A program made the translations under genes and the position numbers. A model generated the notes under the pieces. It saw only the letters and a program-made list of their open reading frames with translations, had not been told where the DNA came from and ran no database searches. 64,000 nucleotides of DNA. Source: Diogma glabrata. Taxonomy: Eukaryota; Arthropoda; Insecta; Diptera; Cylindrotomidae. Where the stretch lies: NCBI GenBank assembly GCA_963693315.1, contig OY856187.1:391679269-391743268 (forward strand), in the 5' to 3' direction. Shown piece by piece: positions 12,885 to 26,697 of the stretch; the stretch's first letter is position 1, and every line of letters begins with the position of its first letter.

Positions 12885-13150
12885 TCACAGGGCTGAGCTT
12901 CAGGCTACTGTGGGGGTCACAGGTGGCGGATAGTGAACGGCCTACATACTGATATGTTGTATGTAGGTGAGCTGCGAATACGCAAATAAGCAGTCCCCGA
13001 CCAAGAGCGCAACAAAAATCCACGAGCGTCTGTCCCACAGTGGGCGGCTCACTGGTCAGCGTCTGTCTTCATGTTAGAAGCGGATGGTTATTTCCACGTG
13101 GCAGTAGGTATAAAATGCTAAGAGAAGAAAAACTCCGAAAATAAAACAAC
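12885..13150 (+). other. 5' untranslated region of the R1-clade element
   Basis: A 266-base, GC-richer leader lies between the (AC)n array and ORF1. R1-type elements usually carry an internal promoter here, but I see no specific motif. A small inverted repeat around 12941-12968 (CTACATAC ... GTATGTAG) could form a hairpin. Confidence 0.6.
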
Positions 13151-14875
13151 ATGGAGGGTCATTTAGGATCAAGACTTACGGTGCAGGGATTAGGTACCCC
13201 AGTGCCGGCGACTGCAGTGAGTGAGCAAGCAGGCTCCCAGTCGTCGATATCCAGCGACTGCAATGATACAGTGGTGGCAAACTTGGCCGCTGTATCAGCT
13301 AGTACTACAAGTGACAAGAAGAAGCCAGAGCAGGTGTTTGTCAGGAGCAGTAAGATGGCAAGGTCACCATTAAAACGAAGCAATAGTTTGAGCGACAGTC
13401 CATGCACTTCCGCTGGATTGCAAGCCAATAACAATAAAATGGTGCCAAAAGTGCCTCCTGCACCATCTGCTGCGAGAAATGCACCGCAAAATGCTACCGA
13501 GCGAACGGATCTAGGTAACGCGAAAACAACAAACGTCAGTGGATCACCATCAAACGTCACGGTGAAGGCAGTTACACCAAAACAACCAGCGACAAACCAG
13601 GTGATACCAGTAGGAGGTACACAGGGTGTCTATAGCAATGGCATAGAAACCTTATTGGTAGTCAGCTGTAAAATTGAGCAGCTGCAAAAAATGATGTCGA
13701 ACACACGGTCCATAAATCTAACATTTAGGAACCTTGTGAACGAAATCGAACAGTTGCACAAATCGGCTGTGAATGACCTTACTGTTGTCCGAAGCGTCAG
13801 GCCACCAGTGAACAAAGTGTGTCAAACTTCACCGACCTTAAAACCAAGCGTCGATGAAAAATCAAAAAGACGACGAAGTGGAAATGGTGAGGACATGAAA
13901 GGACAGCTGCCCTCACCGAAAAAAACTAAAACCGGAAGAAGGATCTTGAAAGAACAAAGATCAAGATCCGAGCAGAGCGTGATCAGGTCAAATGAACAGC
14001 AGGTCGAGCCCTCGAATCAAAACGCGCTCCCTGTGGAAGCATCTGAAACGGAGTGGCAACACGTGAGAAAACGGAAAAAGAGGAGAAAAAAAACGCGCCC
14101 TGTTGAGCCTACGCGAAACGAACCACGCAAACCTACGAAAAGAGCACCACGGTCGGATGCTTTAATAATATCTAGGTCCGGTGAAAAAAGCTATGCGCAA
14201 ATGCTCAAAGAAATGAAAGAGAACCCGGAACTAAAAGAGCTCGGGGATTGTGTCACCAAGATTAGGAAGACAGCTAAAGGCGAGCTGCTTCTTGAACTTA
14301 AAAAAGGCGAACACAATCAAAAGCTTAAAGAGCACGCAGAGCTAGCACTCAGAGACTCGGCGAGTGTTAGGTCGGTGTGCCAAGAAACTCTTATAGAGTG
14401 TCGCGACTTAGACGAGATCACAAGGAGAGAAGATATTTGCATTGCAATCCAGGCACAATTTCCTACAATTGGGTCTGTCCAAACAAATGCAATCAAATCG
14501 TTAAGGACATTACGAGACGGGACTCAGACGGCACTAATCAGCCTCCCTGAACGATCAGCGCATGCGCTCGTTGCGTCTGGACACATCCAAATAGGATGGG
14601 TAAGATGCAGACTGCGCGAGCGAATCACTCCAATACGCTGTTTCAGATGCCTTGATTACGGTCATGTAGCAAGGCAATGTAAAAGTGATGTGGATCGAAC
14701 GGGGATATGTTTTAGATGCGGAGGAACAGGACATAAATCAAAAGGATGCAAAGAGCCCCCAACATGTGCTCTTTGCCTGCCGGGAACCACAGGGACTAAT
14801 GGGCATTCTACAGGAGGAAGTAGATGTCCAGCCCACAAAAGAGCGCTAAAGCCGACTTCTGCCCGTCATGGTTAA
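13151..14875 (+). CDS. ORF1 RNA-binding protein of the R1-clade element
   Basis: A 574-residue open frame. The N-terminal third is rich in Ser, Ala and Pro. Residues ~220-345 are strongly basic (KSKRRRS, RKRKKRRKKTR), as expected for a nuclear, nucleic-acid-binding protein. The C-terminal region carries three zinc knuckles: CFRCLDYGHVARQC at ~497, CFRCGGTGHKSKGC at ~520, and a longer-spaced CALC...H...C at ~539. Retroelement ORF1 proteins of this type coat the element RNA and guide it to the target. The ATG follows the leader directly and no interruption is present. Its end overlaps the ORF2 start by 8 bases in ATGGTTAA, which suggests coupled or reinitiating translation of ORF2. The exact mechanism is not visible from sequence. 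Confidence 0.93.
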   Translation: MEGHLGSRLTVQGLGTPVPATAVSEQAGSQSSISSDCNDTVVANLAAVSASTTSDKKKPEQVFVRSSKMARSPLKRSNSLSDSPCTSAGLQANNNKMVPKVPPAPSAARNAPQNATERTDLGNAKTTNVSGSPSNVTVKAVTPKQPATNQVIPVGGTQGVYSNGIETLLVVSCKIEQLQKMMSNTRSINLTFRNLVNEIEQLHKSAVNDLTVVRSVRPPVNKVCQTSPTLKPSVDEKSKRRRSGNGEDMKGQLPSPKKTKTGRRILKEQRSRSEQSVIRSNEQQVEPSNQNALPVEASETEWQHVRKRKKRRKKTRPVEPTRNEPRKPTKRAPRSDALIISRSGEKSYAQMLKEMKENPELKELGDCVTKIRKTAKGELLLELKKGEHNQKLKEHAELALRDSASVRSVCQETLIECRDLDEITRREDICIAIQAQFPTIGSVQTNAIKSLRTLRDGTQTALISLPERSAHALVASGHIQIGWVRCRLRERITPIRCFRCLDYGHVARQCKSDVDRTGICFRCGGTGHKSKGCKEPPTCALCLPGTTGTNGHSTGGSRCPAHKRALKPTSARHG

Positions 14876-17800
14876 GTGTATCCAGATAAATCTTAACCAC
14901 TGCGAGGCGGCACAGGACCTACTGACACAAACCGTTAGAGATCAGCAAGTGGACGTGGCATTGATTTGCGAACAACATCGAACCCCTGTTGGCGATGCGA
15001 ACTGAGTTGAAGACAGGACGAGCAAAGCTGCTATCTGGACCTGCAATGCTCTCCCTTTTGAACGCAGATCTAGTCGTCAGCATGAGAGTTTTGTCTATGC
15101 CAAAATCAAAGGTGTCCACTTCTACAGCTGCTACATTCCTCCTAGCACCCCACTGGACGAATTCGAAGAGACACTTGACCGACTAGTAACAGACGTCAGA
15201 GGTAAATCACCCATCGTAATTGCGGGTGATTTTAACGCTTGGGCCGTTGAATGGGGAAGTAAACGTACTACCCCTAGAGGTAGGGCATTGCTTGAGGCAT
15301 TTGCCAGACTTGATCTGGTACTGCTCAACCATGGTACCACAGAGACATATAATAAAGGAGAAGCAAGTTCAATTATCGATATCACTTTTGCAAGTGGGAC
15401 ACTCTCGAGAGGAGCACAATGGAGGGTGTCTGATTTGTATACGCATAGTGATCATCGTGCTATTATATTTGAAACCCAACCCCCACAGCGGTTTGAAAGG
15501 CGCCAAGTCAAGCGGAAGGCGCAGCAAAATGGGTGGAAAATCAAAGAGTTGGACACGGAGATGTTGGACTACATGGTTGAATGCATGCCAATACCGGAGA
15601 GTGGTGCCAAGATACGAGCAGAATTTATTGCGAGATATCTTAAAAGCACCTGTGATGCATCTATGCCGCGTAAAAGCAACGGTAATGGACGGTCTCCAGT
15701 CTTCTGGTGGACCGAAAACATTGCCCGTCTGAGAAAAGAGTGCCTCAAACTCCGGAGGAAATGTACACGAAGGAGAAATCATGAGCACTATGAGCAGTTC
15801 CAAAATGATTTTCGCGAAAAGCGGAAAGAATTGCGGAAAGCAATTGCTAATAGTAAGAGCAGATCATTCCAGTGTCTTATAGATGAAGTTCAGAATAACC
15901 CATGGGGAAGTGCGTACAAAATTGTGCTTACTAAACTCAAGGGTGTTCAATCAGCTGCACCAGTGTGCCCAGATATAATGGCTGAAATTGTGTCCGGCCT
16001 TTTTCCACACCACGTTGACTTCTCCCTACCTCGTGAGCTGCAAATTGACGAAAATTCAATTTCGGCTGTCACCACCGAAGAGGTCATAAACGCGTTGCTC
16101 AGATTATCCGTTAATAGCACGCCCGGTCTAGACGGCATCCCAAATATCGTCTTAAAAACAGCGATAAAGAAGAAGCCGAATGTATTCGAAAATATCTACA
16201 CTGCGTGCCTAAAAGAAGGGATATTTCCTGAGGAATGGAAGCGCCAACGCCTTGTGCTTATACCGAAAGGTGACAAGCCACCAGAAGAACCCTCGTCCTA
16301 CCGCCCACTGTGCATGCTGGACACAACTGGAAAGATCTTTGAGAGAGTTATTGGTACTCGACTTGAGCAACATACTGAAGGCGAGTGGGGCCTTTCTGAC
16401 CGGCAGTTTGGTTTCAGAAAGAAGCGCTCTACCGTTGATGCAATATCTGCAGTATGTGAGATAGCGCATAAAGCTTTGAGTGGTAAAAGATGGCTAGAAG
16501 GTGATAAACAGTATTGTGCTGTTGTCACTCTGGATGTTAAAAACGCCTTTAACTCTGCCAACTGGAACCAAATCATGAGAGCCCTAGACGAACTGCATGT
16601 ACCTGACTACCTGCTACGTATAATAGCCAGCTACTTCACGGGAAGAACTCTGGTCTATGATACCGAAACAGATCCTAAGAAGTACAATATAACAGGAGGA
16701 GTACCCCAAGGATCGGTCCTTGGACCCCTGCTGTGGAACATCATGTACGATGGTGTACTCAGAGTACGTGTGCCGGCACAAACAACGATTATCGGCTATG
16801 CAGATGACATTGCCATAGTTGTCGTAGCCAAAAACCTTACGGACATTACGAGCAACTGTAACCAGACCATAACCAGCGTTAGAGCATGGCTGAACAGCAA
16901 AGGACTAGAGTTGGCCGATCACAAAACGGAAGCCGTACTAATGAGTAGCAGAAAAGTGGTGGAAAGTATCGATATCCAGGTTGGTGGACAGATCATAAAA
17001 TCTGGCCAGCACCTGAAGTATCTTGGAGTCGTTCTAGACCACAGACTCAACTTTAGAGACCACTTGATATACGCTGGTGACAAAGCCAAACGAGTGGGGG
17101 CTGCTCTTGCAAGGCTAATGCCAAACATTGGCGGCCCTAGACAACCGATCAGACAGCTTCTCGGTAGCGTTACCACATCAATATTGATGTATGCGGCACC
17201 CATATGGGCCGCAGCGGTGGAAACGCCATCTTATGTTAGACCTATCAAAACGGCCTACAGACTGACATCGTTGCGCATTTGCTGTGCTTTTCGCACGGTG
17301 TCTGACGAGGCTGTAAATGTTATTGCGAGTAGGATGCCGATTGATATTGCAGCAAAAGAGGTATCGGCTCTGCGTATAGCAACACGAAATGATAGGGACC
17401 GACGAACACGTGAAGACTTCAACATGGACAGTCATATAGAATGGCAAGCGAAATGGGAAGCTTCCACCAACGGACGATGGACCTTTGTGATGATCCCTGA
17501 CATAAAAACATGGACATCAAGAAAACACGGTGATGTCAACCATCATTTGACGCAAATGATCTCAGGCCATGGATGTTTCCGTGAGTACTTATACAAGTAT
17601 AAGCACGTAACGGATCCATACTGTCTCTACTGTGAGGGTAAGGCCGAGAACGCTGAGCACGTGCTAATCGAATGCGGAAGGTTTGCACATTCGAGAAGAC
17701 TTATTGAGCAGCATATGGGAGAGTCAATCACTCCGCATAGCCTCATGCAATTTATGCTGAGCTCAAAAGACAACTGGGACATAGCGAATGAGATCATCAC

Positions 17801-17882
17801 AAGTATGATGAAACGACTGAGACAAGACGAACGAAGAGCAGCCATGCTCAACACTACACAGCGAAACCACGACAACACATAA
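14868..17882 (+). pseudogene. ORF2 endonuclease/reverse transcriptase, one in-frame stop
   Basis: The frame from ATG 14868 to the TAA at 17882 would give 1004 residues. It is interrupted only by TGA at 15003-15005 (codon 46), where related proteins usually have Trp. Residues 1-~215 form an APE-like endonuclease: QINLNH near the start, GDFNAW at 120-125, SDH at 194-196. The reverse transcriptase follows with IPKGDKPPEEPSSYRP, QFGFRKKRST, LDVKNAFNSANW, GVPQGSVLGPLLW and the catalytic YADD at 644-647. A C-terminal CCHC (C919, C922, H931, C936) is typical of the R1 clade. The enzyme nicks the target and primes cDNA synthesis there, so it should define the (AC)n preference. The region after the stop stays open for 959 codons, so the stop looks recent, or could be a base error or be read through. 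Confidence 0.93.
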
Positions 17883-18082
17883 TAATCGAGAGAGTACTAC
17901 ACTCAACCCCTGCCCTGCGAAGGAATGCCTTAATTGGTGGTACCGCAGGGATACAACAGGACTACAAGAGCAAGGGAGATGTTTTTACCCGGTAAGAACC
18001 CGCGGTCGCCTGGAAAGTCGGGTTCCAGGTGGATTTTTTGAAACGTTTCATCTTCCTACGAAAAACAAAAAAAAAAAAAAAA
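17883..18082 (+). other. 3' untranslated region and poly(A) of the R1-clade element
   Basis: Two hundred bases follow the ORF2 stop and end in an A-rich run (AAAAACAAAAAAAAAA...) directly joined to CACACA. A CCCTGCG...CGCAGGG inverted repeat (~17912-17953) could fold into a hairpin, of the kind recognised by the reverse transcriptase in related elements. That role is inference. Confidence 0.7.
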
Positions 18083-20284
<2,202 letters not shown>

Positions 20285-21682
20285 GCTTCGGTCTGACAGA
20301 CCTAAGTATTACATTCATGAGACAAAATGGAAATTTTTAACCCCACTTTTTTTGCCATTTCTCGACGTTTTAGGATCTACTGATTCTAAAAAAGCAAAAA
20401 AAAGGATACAACTTTTGTCTGTCTGCCGGCCGTCCGTCATTACCTACAAAATCTAGAAAACCGCTGGAGGGATTTCAAAATTTTTTTTTCTAAAAATAGG
20501 TATACTCAAGGGACAGGTGTGTTCGATAACTGTACCGGAAGTGTGTCAAAAAAAATCATTAAGCGTGTCAAAATTTTTCATATATTTGGCTTAAAAACGT
20601 TCATTTTAAGTGATTATGAGTAGGAACATTGAACTTGGAGAAATCTTGATGGTAGGGATTGGTATGCAAGATCAAAAACTAGATTATTGCATTAGAAGTT
20701 TGTCAAAGAAATGTGTGTCAAAAGAAAAATTTTTATTTATATTTTTACCCAATTTTTTGGAAAAAATTAAAATTAGTTATTTGTATGACATCAAATTTTA
20801 TTATTATTATAGAGAATTATGGCATTATAAGTTTGTCAAAAAAATAATGTCAAGTGTGTCAAAAAATGATTTCATTTATTTCATTAACCAAGTTTTTGGA
20901 AAAAAATGTAGCTGTTTTTATGACGTACTTACATGTAATTGAACATGAAATTGGACATGGAAATTTTGGAATTTTTGTTATAGTTTTTGAAATATTTTTG
21001 GAATTTTGTAAAAAGTTTTAATTTTTGATTTTGATATAATTTTTGCAATATTTTTAGAATTTAGAAAAAAATAGAATTTTATTTATAATTTTAGAATTTT
21101 AAAAAAAGTTTCAATTTCTATTTATAGAATTTTGAAAAATTTTAAATTTTTGATTTTATTATAATTTTTGGAATTTTGAAAAACGTTTCAATTTTTGATT
21201 TTGTTATAATATTTGCAATAGTTTTAGAATTTTTAAAAAATTTTTGAAATCTTTGATTTTGTAATAATTTTTGGAATATATTTAGAATTTTGAAAAAAGT
21301 TTGATATTATTTAATTTACACAATATTTTTGGAATTTTGAAAGAAATATGAATTTGTGATTTTGTAATATTTTCTCGAAACGCTAAATGGAGAGGTTTTC
21401 GAGTAGTTTGCTGATTGTATCATCTTTTCACTAAATTATGTTAATTTATGATCTTTTATAATTCTCCGCCAACGTATTGATGTTTCGTGTTAGTTTTGTA
21501 ATAAATTTCTAAACAGAGATGAAAAATACTTGTACTTTAACAAAGAGCTATGTTTGATATGCATCGCTCGCCAAAACCAAAAACCATGTCCTCGTGAAAG
21601 TTTTATGCCCAAAACTATATCAAAATCCTTAATCCAGACGGAAGTCTGATATCTCAGAGCTTTGAGATTTCAGCCCCACCAC
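20285..21682 (+). mobile_element. Family X non-autonomous element, copy A
   Basis: The copy begins CTTCGGTCTGACAGACCTAAG (a small hairpin), passes a GTCTGTCTGCCGGCCGTCC block, then ~140-base tandem units with GTTTGTCAAAAAAAT...GTCAAGTGTGTCAAAA, then ~60-base AT-rich tandem units. It ends TTTGAGATTTCAGCCCCACCAC. Five further copies in this window share this order. An inverted ACTTCGGTCTG motif lies at one end and, as its complement CAGACCGAAGTC, ~40 bases inside the other. Subterminal inverted repeats, a terminal hairpin, internal tandem repeats and no protein resemble Helentron-derived (DINE-like) elements. That assignment is tentative. The open frames inside follow from the 141-base repeat period. 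Confidence 0.75.
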
Positions 21683-21852
21683 ATTTTCGTATTAAGATGT
21701 AGGTCCTGATCAGATTTCCCAACTCAAATACAAAAAAAAGTTGTGAGTGGAGACCCTCCGCGCGGAAGAAGTAAAACTTCGTAATATGGAAATAAAAACA
21801 TATTACATTCTTTTAAAAGTCATTAATTAAAATTTGTGATGTATTCGACTTC

Positions 21853-22292
21853 AGGAAATTTGGAAATTTTGAGAAATTTGGGAAATTTGAGAAATTTGGG
21901 TATTTCGGGAAATTTTGGAAATTTGGGGAATTTAGGTTAATTTGGGAAATTTGGGAATTTTGGAAATTTTGTATATTTGGGAAATTTAGGGAAATTTGAG
22001 AAAATTGGGAAATTATGGAAAATTTGGGAAATTTAGGAAATTTGGGAAATTTGAGGAATTTGGAAAAATTGGGAAATTTAGGCTAACTTGGGAAATTTGG
22101 GACTTTTGGGAAATTTGGGAAATTTTATAAATTTGGGAAATTTTGGTAAATTTGGGAAATTTTGGAAAATGTGGGAAATTTGGGAAATTTGAGAGATTTG
22201 GGAAATTTGGGAAGTTTGGGAAATTTGGGAAATTTGGGAAATTTGAGAAATTTGGGAAATTTGGAAAATTTTGGAAATCTGGGAAATTGTTT
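21853..22292. repeat. (GGAAATTT)-type tandem array
   Basis: Roughly 440 bases of imperfect 8-9-base units, mostly GGAAATTTG, with variants GGGAATTTTG and GAGAAATTTG. No coding content. Confidence 0.9.
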
Positions 22293-22354
22293 CTTCAATT
22301 TCTAATCAATAGAAAATAAAAATTTAGTGGAGGAATTGTAATAAAATTTTATTT

Positions 22355-22655
22355 TTCAGGGTGTCAAGGATGTCAAGGTGTCAAGGGTGTCAAGGGTGTC
22401 AAGGGTGTCAAGGGTGTCAAGGCTGTCAAGGGTGTCAAGGGTGTCAAGGTGTCAAGGTGTCAAGGTGTCAAGGGTGTCAAGGGTGTCGAGGGTGTCAAGG
22501 GTGTCAAGGGTGTCAAGGGTGTCAAGGGTGTCAAGGGTGTCAAGGGTGTCAAGGGTGTTCAAGGGTGTCAAGGGTGTCAAGGGTGTCAAGGGTGTCAAGG
22601 GTGTCAAGGGTGTCAAGGTTGTCAAGAGTGTCAAGGGTGTCAAGGGTGTCAAAGA
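22355..22655. repeat. (GTGTCAAGG)n 9-bp minisatellite
   Basis: About 300 bases of a 9-base unit GTGTCAAGG, with a few 7-8-base or single-base variants (GGCTGTCAAGG, GTGTCGAGG, GGTTGTCAAG). Because the unit is a multiple of three, every frame stays open and gives spurious repetitive peptides. Confidence 0.95.
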
Positions 22656-24198
22656 ATAATTAAATGATTAATTAATTTCTGTGTAGATAATAACGGTGAT
22701 GAGACGGTTTATATTTCATCGAGTCATAAACAGTTTGAGTGTAGCGTTAGACATGGTGTAGCGTCAGACAGAGTGAAGCGCAAACAATTTTATGTTTTTA
22801 ACGCAATATTTTTTGGAAGTCGCATTAGAAGCTTTACTTCAAAAATAATGTTAACCCCAAATGGGTATTCTAATCAGCCTCGAAAGTGGTGTTCTTCAGA
22901 TTGCCCTAATATGACTTTTCCCTTCTGTGCTGATCAGGCACTGATCATACTTTAACTTTATAAAGGGTTTCCTTGACTAATTTCTGCTCGGGCTTTGATT
23001 GAACAAATTTAAATTATTTCCTTACTTACTTGAGCCAAATCTTAATCTTAATCTTACTTGAGCTCACGAAAATTCCCAAAAAAAGAAGATAATGTGTTCA
23101 GCTTTGAGTTTGCAGAGATATTTTAACATTTATTTGGTTTTCTTCTCTTATTTACCTAGATTTATTGTAAACTGTCTAGTAAATATTGTTGAGCATATTC
23201 TAATTCGGGATGCCATTAAAGCTGATCATGCATAAACCCTTCACGACCTTCTAGAGACATTATCTTGCTTCAAGGCTTGATTTACTCACTAATTTTTTCC
23301 ACTTATCTGTCTTGTGTTCTTTACTAATATGTTCTATTCATACTTGATGAGGTGACTCAGTCATATGACTGTTAAAAAAAATCCGACTCAAAGAGGGTCA
23401 CTCATTTATTCGAACTCAAAATTCTATATTTTGCGATTCTAAGTCAAAAAGTGAGTGACTTCAAATCGATTTTCATAGGATGACTGTATGACATTTAAAG
23501 AGTTTTGCTACTGTCAGTTTTATGTAAATTTGTGTATTTTTATGATACATAATTTTAACTTTTATAAAAAATGGATATTCTTATTAGACGCCAAATCATA
23601 GAAATTTTGTTCGGTAAGATAGAATACATATATTTCTCAATTTAAACTGAACATACGTTCTACCCTTTCTATTTGAAAAATAAAATACGACATAGACGCA
23701 GGGAAATTAGGGAGCGTACAAAACGCATATCAATTTTTTTGTTTCACATTCGGTAACGAGTTATAATGTTCACCGCAAAACCACTTTTTTTCAAGGCGCC
23801 TCTGGAGATTCAACGTCACCGGCTGATTTATCAATATTTTTAATTGAAATTTTTTTCTGACATACTTCAAAAGTTGTACAAATTAATTATATGCAATTGA
23901 ATTTAATACAATTATATTACTCAAGTCGCCGCAAAAAAATTACAAATATATGCTTTTTTTCGTTTTTAAAACCATACCCCCCCCCAGTTAACTTACGTAC
24001 TTTTGAATATTCTTTTGAATTTTATTTTTATTTTATACGAAATAGATGACAGTGGGTATGGGCTACAACCATGGTCAATGTGTTACAAGGCTAGGATTCG
24101 ATTTCATAATTGTATAAGGCTAGTAATCCATCTTTGTAATTGGGACTCGCCCTGCTTGTCCACACGTATTGAATTCGCAAAAGCAGAAACTTTGGTAG
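22656..24198. other. AT-rich non-coding stretch
   Basis: No supported gene. It includes a run of ten or more C bases near 23978-23990 and short frames without motifs. Confidence 0.5.
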
Positions 24199-24640
24199 TT
24201 ATTCTCGTTCTTTTGCAGTTCTTATATGGCCTTCGAATCTTTTATGGAGACTAGCTCTTGTTGCGTTGCGCTTAAAGGCATCTCCAATACCATCGCAAGG
24301 GTCCTTTCCATGCGCCGTGGCAAAGAAATGGCATTCAACATCAAAATTATGGGCCTTTCTATGTCGACACAATTGAAAGAATTTTTTTTTGTTTTTGTAC
24401 TGCGAAGCTGCTCCATCCGAAAAGAAGTATATTTTTGTGACGAATTGAAAAGTCTCATCCAAGAATTTAAAAAGTTCCTGCTGAAATTGGTATACTGCTT
24501 CATAGTTGTGCTTCAGACTCTCGGCAATTATCAGAAGACTTTTGAACTTCAACTCATCTCTCTCATCTTTGAAATAAATCGCAAGTGGATGAAGTGTAAC
24601 CGGCTGCTGGTTTCAATGTGCTGATTGTACTTCGTCCTTA
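24199..24640 (-). pseudogene. Fragment of an uncharacterised repeat-associated protein family
   Basis: The 117-codon reverse frame contains KIYFFSDGAASQYKNKKKF, then VECHFFATAHGKDPCDGIGD, then KRNATRASLH. This FSDGAxxQYKN ... FFATxHGKxPCDGxG pattern is one I recall from a family of uncharacterised proteins scattered through insect and other animal genomes, often near repeats. The DG and HGK-PCDG residues look like conserved sites, but the activity is unknown to me. Upstream, the same frame continues through a TGA (about 24617) into SAH and QQPVTLHPLAIYFKD, so the copy is broken. The 3' end is also truncated at 24199. Confidence 0.6.
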
Positions 24641-24969
24641 AAAATTTTCGCATTCAATCTAAAATGGTAGATCCAACCAATTTTTCGAATCGATTGGAGA
24701 TGAATATATACCTGAATAACGCAGTGATAATTTTCCGTAAAGTAACTGTCCACAAGTAAATAACTGTCCGCGCCGATACAACTAAGTCACCTGTTCCGTT
24801 TTGTAATGTTTTAATTAACATTTTTTTACGCTTGTGGTTTCGTTTACCGAACAGATTACAATAGTATTCAAACATTTTTTATGTGTCTATTCAGTAGATT
24901 TCGCTATAAAGATAAATGCAAAAGTAATTTAATGTGTTGTTTTTACACTTAAAATTCACTATGATGTTG

Positions 24970-25510
24970 AAAATCTTGATCGTTGGGATTGGTATGTGAG
25001 ACCAAAAACTAGATTATTGCATTAAAAGTTTGTCAAAAAAATGTGGTCAAGTATGTCAAAAGACAGATTTTTATTTATTAGTTTATCCAATTTTTTGGGA
25101 AAAAATAAAATTAATTATATTTGTATGACATGAAATTTTATTATTATTATGGAGAATTATAAGTTTGGCAAAAAAATGTTGTCAAGTGTGTCAAAAGAAT
25201 GATTTTCATTTATTTTTTATAAAAAAATAAAATTAGTTATTTGTATGGAATGAAATGTAATGTAATTCTTATTATTCAGAATTTTATTGCATTATAAGTT
25301 TGTCAAAAAAATATTGTCAAGTGTTTCAAAAAATGGTTTTTAGAATTTTGGAAAAAGTGTTGATTTTTGATTTTGTTATAATTTTTTTAGCATTTCGGAA
25401 AAATGTTTGATTTTATTTAAATTGTACGATATTTTTGGATTTTTGAAAGAAATACGAATTTTTGATTTTATAATAGTTTTTAAAAACGCTAAATGGGGTG
25501 GTTTTGAGTT
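24970..25510 (+). mobile_element. Family X copy B, left part (split by the gypsy element)
   Basis: Starting inside the family (ATCGTTGGGATTGGTATGTGAG), this part carries the GTTTGTCAAAAAAATGT tandem units and AT-rich units. It stops at GTTTTGAGTT where the LTR begins. The 5' end of the family X sequence is missing. The rest resumes after the 3' LTR at 32907. Confidence 0.8.
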
Positions 25511-25851
25511 TGTTGTATACCACCCTTATATTATTACAATTGTATGTACATCTGACAATACTTCTTAAATTAGAATTAAGCATTACAATTGTGAATTATT
25601 ATTTTTAGAGCTAAGCAATATTTTATTGTGAATTATATTTTTCCATTTCCGTTTTAAGTATATAAAAACAAGATGCTCATTAAAAATAATGTCATTTGGA
25701 TTGAACATATTTTTAAGAAAGAATCATCTATAATTAAATTAAATTATTTTAAATAAAGAAATAAAAAGTGATTTTCTTTAAGTGCAGTTGCGTTGTGTAA
25801 TTTATTTTAATTGTTCGTCTAAAGGCCAGTGGAATTCCCAATTCCACATCA
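25511..25851 (+). repeat. 5' LTR of the gypsy element
   Basis: 341 bases from TGTTGTATACCACCC to AATTCCACATCA, with TG...CA ends. It contains TATAAAAAC near 25660, a possible TATA box, and AATAAAG near 25755, a possible polyadenylation signal. It should hold the promoter for the element RNA. Confidence 0.95.
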
Positions 25852-25865
25852 CTGGTGACAGCTAA
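25852..25865 (+). other. Putative primer-binding site
   Basis: One base after the LTR end the sequence reads TGGTGACAGC. The TGG start pairs with the CCA end of a tRNA, as expected for a minus-strand primer site. I cannot say which tRNA. Confidence 0.6.
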
Positions 25866-26697
25866 ATCAAAATTTTAAGAAATCAAAAGTTTTCTCAAAT
25901 TATAATACAAAATATATCTTCACAAAAGAAAATTAAAATACAATAAAAATCAATTAAAGTGAATATAATCATAAATTTTAAAAGTTTGTCCAAGTTATTA
26001 CATAAAAATATACCAAAAATGAAAATTATTTTCCAAAAAAAAATTTGATTAAAAAATGTAAAACAAATTTAACAAATATTTTAAACATCAACATTTACAA
26101 AACATATGGAAAATCTTTCTAGAACAAAATAAAAATAATACAAAAGTCAAAACTATTAATTAAGTCTCATGCTTCTGCCAAATAAACATAAATAATCATC
26201 AAATTAAAAAGTAATATGGAGTTTTGTTTCTCCTAAAAACAACCTAATATATCAAATGAAATAGAAGTTTATTTATTCAACAAAGTGTCAAATATCAAAA
26301 TTTTACTAAATAATACCGGATTCGTCATCAAAATTAGAAGTTTTTCTATGTTTCTTCTAATACAACTCCTGATGTTTCAAAATAAATAACCTACTGTGTC
26401 AAAATATAAAGGATTCGTCAACAATATTGGAATTTCTTTGGTGAATGATATTAATAAACGAAAACAAGTAAACAAAGGAAGATAATATAAAAAATTATTA
26501 GAAGATGCTACTACCACCATCATCGATTGGTAAATAATAAATTTTTATATAATTTATAATTTCTTTATTTTGATTAATTTTTCGGTCATTTTAATAAATA
26601 AATATTTCGTTAATAATATTTTTCGTTAATAATATTGGATTAAATCTTTAGTTGTGAATTGTATATTAAGTGATAGTTTGGCATAATTATAATTTAT

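Larger units (their letters stand above)
12885..18082 (+). mobile_element. R1-clade non-LTR retrotransposon inserted in (AC)n (Mino/Waldo-like)
   Basis: A ~5.2-kb element runs from a non-repeat 5' region (starting TCACAGGGCTGAGC) through ORF1 and overlapping ORF2 to a short 3' region ending in poly(A) at about 18065-18082. It has (AC)n on both sides. The architecture is zinc-knuckle ORF1, then ORF2 with APE-type endonuclease, reverse transcriptase and a C-terminal CCHC, as in the R1 clade. Within that clade, families named Mino and Waldo are known to target AC-type or ACAY-type repeats. GC content is much higher than the neighbourhood. It looks full length and recent, with one nonsense codon in ORF2. 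Confidence 0.92.

Noticed and set aside
22361..22667. Overlapping frames encoding CQG, SRV and VKG repeats
   Set aside because: All come from a 9-bp minisatellite whose period keeps every frame open.
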